A stretch of 7,256 bases of DNA from Bacteroidaceae bacterium. Its GTDB lineage: Bacteria > Bacteroidota > Bacteroidia > Bacteroidales > Bacteroidaceae. This document shows positions 1 to 6,122 of the stretch, piece after piece. The notes beneath the pieces were generated by a model. It did no database searches. It saw only the letters and a list, made by a program, of their open reading frames with translations, and was not told the origin of the DNA. The position numbers and the translations under genes were made by a program. The stretch lies in contig JAEDIG010000126.1 of NCBI GenBank assembly GCA_016292545.1, positions 1-7,256 on the forward strand, read 5' to 3'. Position 1 is the first letter of the stretch; each line of letters begins with the position of its first letter.

Positions 1-375
1 CATCGCGACAGTTTCACATGTGCCCATCTGAAATATCCGCTGGGCTCTTTCCTGAGGGTGAAGAATCCGCTCAACAACAAGGAGGTCATTGTGAAGGTCA
101 CCGACCGCGGACCCTTCAGCAAACGCTTTATTATCGACTTGAGTAGGGCGGCTGCCAGGGAGCTGGATTTGCTCCATCGTGGCTTTGCACAGGTGGAGAT
201 AACTCCGTATTATCCCCAGGTGGTTCCCTACAGGATGGACAGCACCCAGACGGAAATTCCGGAGCTCAATCTCGAATACACCCCCGTGGCCGTATACCCC
301 GACCCTGCGTGGATGAAATCCGAGACTGTGGTGAAGAAAGACACCTGTAGGGTGGACACGACTTCCTCCCTTTAG
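1..375 (+). CDS. RlpA-like double-psi beta-barrel protein, C-terminal part (5' end outside window)
   Basis: The reading frame is open from the first base to TAG at 373-375, giving the last 124 residues of a longer protein; a GTG at 58 is internal and not a credible start. The stretch TCAHLKYPLG followed by TDRGPF and IIDLSRAAARELDL matches the conserved core of the RlpA double-psi beta-barrel domain. The family's conserved His (codon 25-27) and Asp (codon 103-105) are both present. RlpA proteins are exported envelope proteins; characterised members are lytic transglycosylases that cut peptidoglycan strands lacking stem peptides, often at the septum. The domain ends near window residue 68. The remaining tail of about 55 residues is Pro/Thr-rich and shows no SPOR domain, unlike E. 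coli RlpA. The signal peptide and N-terminus cannot be seen. The gene converges on, and overlaps by 4 bases, the efflux operon, with no sign of shared function. The family is secure; enzymatic activity is inferred. Confidence 0.9.
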   Translation, partial: HRDSFTCAHLKYPLGSFLRVKNPLNNKEVIVKVTDRGPFSKRFIIDLSRAAARELDLLHRGFAQVEITPYYPQVVPYRMDSTQTEIPELNLEYTPVAVYPDPAWMKSETVVKKDTCRVDTTSSL

Positions 376-1742
376 GGCTGTCCTGCCGACAGCTTGCCTG
401 CGGCCTTCAGATAGGCCACGGTGCTCAGATAGCGTTGGAAACCTGCATCCACTACAGTTTCGTTGGCCTTCTGCCAAAGAAGCTGTGCTTCCAGATACTC
501 GCTCAGCGGCTCTGTGCCGGCCATGTACTGCTTGTAGCACACCTGCATGTTGTCGGTGGCCTGTGTCAGCGAGCGCTTGCTCACTTCCATTTCCTTGTGT
601 GCCTCCTGCAGCTGGTTGGCACATTGGTTGAGTTCCAGCATCATCAGGTTGCATTTGTCTTCCTGCTCCGTGCGTGCCTGCTCCAGTTTCAGTTTGGCTG
701 CCTTCACCTTGTGGGTGTGTTCGCCAAAGTGGAAGAGCGGCACCACCAGGCCCACCCCTCCGGCAAAGGACCAGTCGTGGAGCAGCAGTCGTCCGTTCAT
801 TTCCAGCCCCCGGTTGTAGCCATAGCCGGCCGTGAGGGCCAGTTGGGGGAGCATCTCGCTCCGCGCTATGTCCACCTGCCGTTTGGCAATGCGTGTCTGA
901 TGTTCCAGCATTCCGTATTCGGGCCTGGCTTCCACTCCGGTGCTCTCCATAAGCGGCATGCTGTCGGCATCGGGATAATCCATGCAGACGGCAACGGGAG
1001 TATCCAGCGAAAGCCCCATCACGTGGCACAGGTTCATTGTGGCCAGCCGTATGGCGTTCTGTGTACGCAGCAGTTGCAGTTCCACCTCGTTTTTCCTCAC
1101 CTGCACCTTCAGCAGGTCGGTGCGCATTTTCAGCCCGTGGTTTACGGCCGACTCCACGTTGCGCTCCAGTTCCTCCACCAGCGTCATGTACCGCTGGGCC
1201 ACCTGATGGAGCGCCGTGGCTTTCACCACCTGGGCGTATGCCTTGTCGGCATCTTCAATCACCTCGGCCTCGGTCTTCCGCAGGGCCATCCGCCGCAGTT
1301 CGGTGGCCATTTGTGCGATGCTGTAGGCCGCCCTTATCTTTCCGCCCATGTAGAGCGGCTGGGTGATCTGCACCCCAGCGTGATAGATGGTGTTGGTTTC
1401 CATTTTCATCTCCAGCCCGGGGAACCATGCGTAGGAGCCGTTGGGCACAAAGCCCTGTACGGCGTCAGCCATCCCCACGGGCAGCAGGCCTCCGGGCACC
1501 GATGCGGTGACGTTCCCGTTGGAGTAGGCGAGGGCGGCGTTTGCAGTGAACGAAGGCATGAACAGCGTGCGCGTGGCAGCCTGTGTATGGCTGGCTTCCT
1601 GGGCGGCCAGTGTGGCCATTCGCTTTTGCCGGTTGTGCTGCAAGGCCATTTCCCGGCATTGTGCGATGCTGAGCGTGTCGGCCGCGTGCATGGCCTCGCA
1701 GGCCAGCAGGAGCATGATGACAATGATGGTTATCTTCTTCAT
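372..1742 (-). CDS. TolC-family outer-membrane factor of the RND efflux pump
   Basis: This 456-residue protein is the outer-membrane channel of the tripartite pump; family members are trimers forming a beta-barrel in the outer membrane and a long periplasmic alpha-barrel. The N-terminus (MKKITIIVIMLLLAC) is a signal peptide. Cleavage could be by signal peptidase I after MHA (residue 20), or by lipoprotein signal peptidase before C15 (LLAC lipobox). Two homologous OEP repeats follow, about residues 24-245 and 275-450. ITQPLYMGGKIRAAY (about 125-140) and VPLFHFGEHTHKVKAAKLKLEQA (second repeat) are the strand-to-helix junctions typical of TolC proteins, followed by long Gln/Glu/Leu-rich helices. 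Length is normal. The ATG at 1742 lies 15 bases after the pump gene's TAA, with an A-rich leader and no Shine-Dalgarno, so it is probably the last cistron of the operon. Its TAA (372-374) overlaps the stop of the convergent RlpA-like gene. Substrate unknown. Confidence 0.95.
   Translation of the reverse strand: MKKITIIVIMLLLACEAMHAADTLSIAQCREMALQHNRQKRMATLAAQEASHTQAATRTLFMPSFTANAALAYSNGNVTASVPGGLLPVGMADAVQGFVPNGSYAWFPGLEMKMETNTIYHAGVQITQPLYMGGKIRAAYSIAQMATELRRMALRKTEAEVIEDADKAYAQVVKATALHQVAQRYMTLVEELERNVESAVNHGLKMRTDLLKVQVRKNEVELQLLRTQNAIRLATMNLCHVMGLSLDTPVAVCMDYPDADSMPLMESTGVEARPEYGMLEHQTRIAKRQVDIARSEMLPQLALTAGYGYNRGLEMNGRLLLHDWSFAGGVGLVVPLFHFGEHTHKVKAAKLKLEQARTEQEDKCNLMMLELNQCANQLQEAHKEMEVSKRSLTQATDNMQVCYKQYMAGTEPLSEYLEAQLLWQKANETVVDAGFQRYLSTVAYLKAAGKLSAGQP
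377..393. repeat. perfect 6-bp inverted repeat at the convergent gene ends
   Basis: GCTGTC (377-382) and GACAGC (388-393) flank a 5-base loop, starting one base after the stop codon of the RlpA-like gene and lying within the last codons of the outer-membrane factor gene. It could form a small hairpin at the 3' end of the rightward transcript. No T-run follows on either strand, so it is not a standard intrinsic terminator. It may be chance, since it also encodes protein on the minus strand. Confidence 0.3.
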
Positions 1743-1757
1743 TTGTGTAATGTCTGT

Positions 1758-4700
1758 TTATGGTTGCTTGATTTTGTAGAACATGGCATACAGTACGGGC
1801 ACAAACACCAGTGTGATAATCGTGCCGAACAGCAGTCCGCCCATGATGGCCACGGCCATGCTGCCAAACATGGCGTCGGTGAGCAGTGGCAGCATGCCCA
1901 GAATGGTGGTGAGGCTGGCCATCATCACGGGGCGCAGTCGGCTCTGGCTGCTTTCGATGAGTGCTGTCACGGGTTCTTTCCCTTCTTTCAGCTGCAGGCT
2001 TATCTCGTCCATCAGCACAATGCCGTTTTTCAGAATCATGCCGATGAGCCCCAGCGCACCCACAATGGCGCAGAAGGTGAACGTCATGCCGCTGATAATC
2101 ATCGTGATGACAACGCCCACAAACACCATGGGTATGCAGCAGAAGATGATGGCCGGCTTGCGGAAATCCTTGAACAGCATGATGAGAATGGCAATCATCA
2201 GGATGATGGCCATGGGAAAGTTGGCAAACAGGTATTTCATGCTGCGGTCGCTGGCCGCCTTTTCGCCCTGCCAGGTGAGTGTGTACCCTTCGGGCAGCTG
2301 GATGCGCCGTTCAATCTCCTTGGCCACAGCCGCCCGTGTCTTTTCCGTTTCAGCGCCAGCCAGCGGTGAGCATTGCACCCGTTGCATGCGTTGGCCGTTG
2401 TAGCGCGGCACCACAGGGTCTTCCCATCCCACCTCCACCTGGCGTGCCACTTGGCGCAGGGGTGTGGTGCCCATCAGGTCGGACAGCAGTTGCGAGCGCG
2501 ACAGGGTTCCGCTCTTCAGGCGCACCATGTTTTCTTCCGAGAACAGCTGCGACAGGGCCGGCAGTGTGGAAAACACCTGCAGGTCACCCAGGTTCTCGAT
2601 GGGGTTCCCGTTCTGGTCTGTCATCTTCAGGTAGATGTTGTTGCGGTAGGCCCCTTCGTAGAAGTTGCCCACGGGGATGCCTCCGCCTGCCCCCATGAGC
2701 GAGAGGCTCAGGTCGTTGCGTGTGAGCGACACGCGCCGGGCCTGCGGCTGGTCGTAGTCGATGGTGAGCACAGGCACCTGTGGCTCCCAGTCGGTGGTGA
2801 TGAGCCTCACCTTTCCGCTCTCCTCCATGATGTGCCTTGCACTGTCGGCCAGGGCATGGAGTATGGCGGGGTCGGGTCCAGTGAACTGCAGCTCGATGGG
2901 GTACTTCTTGAACATCAGGTTATACTTCTTTATCTTGGCGTATGCATCGGGATAATTTTCCGTCAGGTATGCCTGAATTTCCTCCAGGGCATTGTCCAGT
3001 GCTTCGGGCGACGTGAAGTCGATGATGAGCTCGCCGTAGCTGAGCGAGGGCAGTGCCACGGTGCGCACCAGATTGTAGCGTCCCGGTGTGCCTCCGATGC
3101 TGGCCGTGATGTGGGTCACGTCGCCGCGTTGCTTCAGGTATGCCTGTATCTGCTCCAGATCTTTCTCCACACGGGTGCTGTTGCATCCCTCAGGCAGCTT
3201 GTACTCCAGATAGCACTGGTCATACACCATGTCGGGGAAGAAACCCTGGCGCATGTGGGGGTAGCCGGCAATGGCAGCCGCGGTGAGTCCCAGGATGATG
3301 GCTGTCATGGCCCATCTGTGGCGCAGTCCCCAGGTCAGCATCTTCCGCTGGCAGGCATATATGCGTCCGCTGTAGACTACGGCCTGTTGCAGTCCGCTTC
3401 CGGCCTCCTCCTTCCGTCCGCGTGTGAGCATGCGGCTGGCCATGAGAGGCACAAAAGTGAGTGCCAGTATCCAGCTCAGCAGCAGCGACACGGCCAGCAC
3501 GATAAAGAGGTCGCGCACATAGATGCCCGCCGTGTCGGGTGAGAGGAAGATGGGCAGGAACGAAAGGATGGCGATGAGCGTGGCACCCAGCAGGGGCATG
3601 GCCGTTTGCCGCCCTATGGCGGTGAGGGCTTCTCGTGTGGGCAGTCCCCGCTTTATGTCCACCAGTATGCCGTCGATGATGACGATGGCGTTGTCCACAA
3701 GCATGCCCATGGCCAGGATGAAGCTGCCCAGCGACACACGCTGCATGGTGCCGTTGGCACCGCCCAGCACCAGAAACGAGCCGAACACAATCACCATCAG
3801 GCACATGCCTATGATGAGCCCGCTTTTGAATCCCATCGTGAACATCAGCACCACCACCACGATGAGCACCGACTCGATGAGGTTCACCACAAAGGTGCCC
3901 AGCGAGGAAGTCACGCGTTCGGGCTGGTAGAACACCTTGTTGCATTCCACTCCCACGGGCAGCCTGTGCTCAATCTCTGTCAGCTTCTTTTCCAGCGCAT
4001 GCCCCACCTTCACGATGTCGGCATCGGGCTGCGAGGCAATCAGGATGCCCAGCGCCCGCTTCCCGTCGTAGGTGAGCGCATTCCTCACTGGCGATTCCAC
4101 TCCCTCCTCCACCACTGCTATGTCGCCTAGCCGCAGCTGGTCGTCCTCGTGGCCCTGGATGATCATGCGCCGTATGTCGTCCACGTGGCGGAACCTGTCC
4201 GACACGGTCATGCGTATGCGCTGGTCGCCGTTGTCATAATAGCCGGCATAGGAGGTCTTGTTCTGTCCGTCGAAGGTGGCCAGCACCTCGGCAGGCATCA
4301 CTCCCAGAGCCGACATCTTGTCCTGCAGCAGGCGTATGTTGATGCAGTCCTCCTGCTTGCCGTAAATCTCCACTCGGTCCACTCCCTCCACCTGGTCCAT
4401 CTCGCGTTTCACCAGGTCGGCATATCGGCACAGTTCGTTCTCGCTGATGTCCTCGGCCGATAGGGCAAAGAACACACCATAGACCGAGCTGAAATCGTCC
4501 TGTGTCACCGACACGGAGGCGCCTGCAGGCAGGCTGGCCTGTGCATCGTACACCTTTCTGCGCAGGCGGTCCCAGCATTGCTCCACCTCGCTGTTGCTCT
4601 TTGTGCTGAGCAGTTCCACTTGGATGAGCGACAGGTCGTTGAATGAGTAGCTCTCTATGTTGTCGATGTCGCCCATCTGTCTGATATGCTTCTCAAGCAC

Positions 4701-4898
4701 ATCCGTCACTTCCAGTTCCACCTGGTGGGCCGATGCCCCGGGGTAGACTGTGGCCACCATGGCCAGCTTCACCTTCACCTCAGGGTCCTCCAGCTTGCTC
4801 ATGTCGTAGGAGGCATACAGGCCTCCCACCAGCAGCACAGCCACGAGGAACATCACCAGCTGCCGGTTCTGGAACGACCATTTTCCAAAATCCGTCAT
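1758..4898 (-). CDS. RND-family efflux pump, inner-membrane permease (AcrB/HAE1-like)
   Basis: This 1046-residue protein is a full-length RND transporter, which exports substrates from the periplasm or inner membrane using the proton gradient. TM1 is at about 13-31. A large periplasmic porter/docking loop follows (about 32-335), then TM2-6 (336-486) and TM7 (528-546), a second periplasmic loop (547-888), and TM8-12 (889-1041). Family motifs include KLEDPE (35-40), VYPGAS (51-56) and GFFPDM after TM7. The TM4 relay motif reads GMLVDNAIVIIDG. Aligned with AcrB, D402 matches Asp407, N403 replaces Asp408, K957 matches Lys940, R987 matches Arg971 and A994 replaces Thr978. It is not CusA-like in TM4, so metal export is not suggested; an amphiphilic drug, bile-type or lipid substrate is only inference. 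About 775-816 looks longer than in relatives I recall. The start overlaps the adaptor stop as ATGA, with AGGAGG six bases upstream, indicating coupled translation. Confidence 0.96.
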   Translation of the reverse strand: MTDFGKWSFQNRQLVMFLVAVLLVGGLYASYDMSKLEDPEVKVKLAMVATVYPGASAHQVELEVTDVLEKHIRQMGDIDNIESYSFNDLSLIQVELLSTKSNSEVEQCWDRLRRKVYDAQASLPAGASVSVTQDDFSSVYGVFFALSAEDISENELCRYADLVKREMDQVEGVDRVEIYGKQEDCINIRLLQDKMSALGVMPAEVLATFDGQNKTSYAGYYDNGDQRIRMTVSDRFRHVDDIRRMIIQGHEDDQLRLGDIAVVEEGVESPVRNALTYDGKRALGILIASQPDADIVKVGHALEKKLTEIEHRLPVGVECNKVFYQPERVTSSLGTFVVNLIESVLIVVVVLMFTMGFKSGLIIGMCLMVIVFGSFLVLGGANGTMQRVSLGSFILAMGMLVDNAIVIIDGILVDIKRGLPTREALTAIGRQTAMPLLGATLIAILSFLPIFLSPDTAGIYVRDLFIVLAVSLLLSWILALTFVPLMASRMLTRGRKEEAGSGLQQAVVYSGRIYACQRKMLTWGLRHRWAMTAIILGLTAAAIAGYPHMRQGFFPDMVYDQCYLEYKLPEGCNSTRVEKDLEQIQAYLKQRGDVTHITASIGGTPGRYNLVRTVALPSLSYGELIIDFTSPEALDNALEEIQAYLTENYPDAYAKIKKYNLMFKKYPIELQFTGPDPAILHALADSARHIMEESGKVRLITTDWEPQVPVLTIDYDQPQARRVSLTRNDLSLSLMGAGGGIPVGNFYEGAYRNNIYLKMTDQNGNPIENLGDLQVFSTLPALSQLFSEENMVRLKSGTLSRSQLLSDLMGTTPLRQVARQVEVGWEDPVVPRYNGQRMQRVQCSPLAGAETEKTRAAVAKEIERRIQLPEGYTLTWQGEKAASDRSMKYLFANFPMAIILMIAILIMLFKDFRKPAIIFCCIPMVFVGVVITMIISGMTFTFCAIVGALGLIGMILKNGIVLMDEISLQLKEGKEPVTALIESSQSRLRPVMMASLTTILGMLPLLTDAMFGSMAVAIMGGLLFGTIITLVFVPVLYAMFYKIKQP

Positions 4899-5950
4899 AG
4901 CATGCCTCCTACATTGGTTTTAGATACGGGGGCCAGCAGGCGCACCTTCTGTCCGTCGGTCAGGTGGCGGGCACCCACCGACACCACACACTGCCCTGGA
5001 TGCAACGTTCCTCCCACCCATGCCGATCCGTCGGTGCGGAGGGCTTTCACGTCCACCCGGTTCCGCGTCACGCTGCCGTCGCCGTATAGATATACATATA
5101 TGTTATCTCCTTCCTTCACGAGTGCCGTGGCTGGGATGCTCACACAGGCGGCCACACTGTCGGCCATCTCCACCGACACCCACACCGACATGCCCGGGGC
5201 GATGCGTCCCGAGCCATCATCGAGTGCCAGCCGCAGGGTGTAGAGCTGGTTGGCGTTCGCCTGTGGCAATATGCCCACATATTGCAGGGGCATCTTCTGG
5301 CCGGGCATCACGTCCATCGTGCAGCTGAATCCCTTCATGTGTTCGCGCATCATATAGGTGGATGCGGGCAGGTTCACCTCCACCTCCAGACTTTTCACCG
5401 ACACCACCTCCACCACGGGCATGCCTGCCCCGATGGTTTCCCCGGCATCGAAGAACCTCCGCTGCACGAATCCGTCGATGGGCGACACGATGCGTGTGTA
5501 GGATAGCTGGTTGCGATGGTTCTGCAGTTTGGCCTCCATCTGGCTCAGTCCGTAGCGTGCCTTGTCATATTGGTTGGCCGTGGTGCCGTTGTCGGCATAG
5601 AGGCCCATCACGCGTTCCGCCTCGGCCTTCACCTGTGCATATTCCGCTTCTGTGGCCTTCAGCTGCACCTGATAGTCGGTGGCGTCCATCTCGGCCAGCA
5701 GTTGTCCGGCCTTCACGCGGCTCCCTTCCTCCACACACACGTGCTTCAGCGTGCCTGCCACCTTGAACGATGCATTCACCTGCTTCGAGGCCACCACCTT
5801 GCCCGGAAACTGCAGGGTGGTTTCCCCTGTGGTGGTCCTCACCGTGTCTATCCTCACCATGGGGCTGTCTGTTTCCAGCCGGTTCACGCCCTTGTGGCAG
5901 CCGGTCGTCAGCATCATGCTTGCAATCAGAAAAAAGAATTTCGTGTCCAT
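4895..5950 (-). CDS. RND efflux periplasmic adaptor (membrane fusion protein), lipoprotein
   Basis: This 351-residue protein is the HlyD/AcrA-type adaptor that links the inner-membrane pump to the TolC-like channel. The N-terminus is a lipoprotein signal with Cys at residue 18 (MLTTGC). The residues after Cys (HKGVNR) are not acidic, so the Bacteroidota surface-export signal is absent and a periplasm-facing anchor is expected. Strand-rich half-motifs of the lipoyl domain lie at about 53-92 (FKVAGTLKHVCVEEGSRVKAGQLLAEMD) and 152-190 (IVSPIDGFVQRRFFDAGETIGAG). They flank a short alpha-hairpin (about 94-150) that would contact the outer-membrane factor. A beta-barrel domain (about 190-265) and a membrane-proximal domain (266-345) follow. 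It is the first gene of the operon, with its ATG about 25 bases from the predicted transcription start and a purine-rich AGGAAA upstream. Its TGA overlaps the pump's ATG. Confidence 0.95.
   Translation of the reverse strand: MDTKFFFLIASMMLTTGCHKGVNRLETDSPMVRIDTVRTTTGETTLQFPGKVVASKQVNASFKVAGTLKHVCVEEGSRVKAGQLLAEMDATDYQVQLKATEAEYAQVKAEAERVMGLYADNGTTANQYDKARYGLSQMEAKLQNHRNQLSYTRIVSPIDGFVQRRFFDAGETIGAGMPVVEVVSVKSLEVEVNLPASTYMMREHMKGFSCTMDVMPGQKMPLQYVGILPQANANQLYTLRLALDDGSGRIAPGMSVWVSVEMADSVAACVSIPATALVKEGDNIYVYLYGDGSVTRNRVDVKALRTDGSAWVGGTLHPGQCVVSVGARHLTDGQKVRLLAPVSKTNVGGML
4905..4910 (-). promoter_or_regulatory. strong Shine-Dalgarno for the pump gene
   Basis: On the minus strand AGGAGG lies exactly 6 bases before the permease ATG (4898-4896), inside the last codons of the adaptor gene, where it also encodes the two Gly residues near its C-terminus. 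It supports the 4898 start. Such a complete Shine-Dalgarno is uncommon in Bacteroidota, where most genes, including the other starts here, lack one. Together with the ATGA overlap it suggests translational coupling of adaptor and pump. Confidence 0.6.
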
Positions 5951-5980
5951 ATTGCTTTCCTTTTCGTTTCAAATTCGCTG

Positions 5981-6010
5981 CAAAGTTACGGCTTTTGCGG
6001 CTTCGCCAAA
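5981..6010 (-). promoter_or_regulatory. Bacteroidota-type promoter of the efflux operon
   Basis: Read on the minus strand, TTTG (6010-6007) is followed after 18 bases by TAACTTTG (5988-5981), a perfect match to the -7 consensus TAnnTTTG with a -33 TTTG. The 19-21 base spacer usual for this promoter class is slightly short here. Transcription would begin near 5975, giving a leader of about 25 bases that contains AGGAAA before the adaptor ATG. Candidate operator repeats overlap and lie just upstream of the -33 element. Confidence 0.75.
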
Positions 6011-6012
6011 AG
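5992..6012. repeat. inverted repeat within the efflux promoter
   Basis: CTTTTG (5992-5997) and CAAAAG (6007-6012) form a perfect 6-bp dyad around 9 bases. It lies between the -7 and -33 boxes and covers the -33 box. Transcripts begin downstream of it in both directions, so an RNA hairpin is irrelevant; a DNA operator for a dimeric repressor is possible. It shares bases with the direct repeat, so at most one of the two readings may be functional. Confidence 0.3.
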
Positions 6013-6032
6013 TCATATCTGAGCCTAAAAGT
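6005..6032. promoter_or_regulatory. direct repeat next to the pump promoter, candidate AraC-type operator
   Basis: GCCAAAAGT (6005-6013) recurs as GCCTAAAAGT (6023-6032), placing the shared AAAAGT 19 bases apart. The first copy overlaps the -33 element of the efflux promoter and the second lies directly upstream of it. AraC-family regulators usually bind two half-sites in direct orientation about two helical turns apart, often abutting the -35 region of activated promoters. Position and geometry therefore suit binding by the divergent regulator. This is inference from one sequence; the repeat is short and could be chance. Confidence 0.35.
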
Positions 6033-6106
6033 GTGCAATATGTACGATATGGCGGGAAAAATGGTTAAAAAATGCTTGCGGATGTATGATTTTCTGAAAT
6101 TATTGT

Positions 6107-6114
6107 TATCTTTG
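6107..6114 (+). promoter_or_regulatory. -7 box of the regulator gene's promoter
   Basis: TATCTTTG matches the Bacteroidota -7 consensus TAnnTTTG perfectly. No good TTTG is found 18-23 bases upstream; the region is A/T-rich with A-tracts at about 6056-6072. Transcription would start at about 6118-6121, only 2-5 bases before the ATG at 6123, so the mRNA would be essentially leaderless unless translation starts downstream. The poor -33 region could mean that an activator is needed. Confidence 0.55.
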
Positions 6115-6122
6115 TTCCCGAA

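Noticed and set aside
435..2369. Long plus-strand open frame of 644 codons opposite the outer-membrane factor and pump genes
   Set aside because: It is antisense to two clear genes and spans their junction. The translation is rich in His, Gln and Gly with no recognisable domain, as expected from the complement of GC-rich codons.
2373..3542. Plus-strand open frame of 389 codons within the pump gene
   Set aside because: It is antisense to the conserved RND permease, has the same shadow-like composition, and shows no promoter or family motif.
1758..4898. Possible heavy-metal (CusA-type) identity for the pump
   Set aside because: The TM4 motif LVDNAIV differs from the CusA-type pattern as I recall it, and no Met-rich metal-binding site is evident in the periplasmic loops or in the adaptor.
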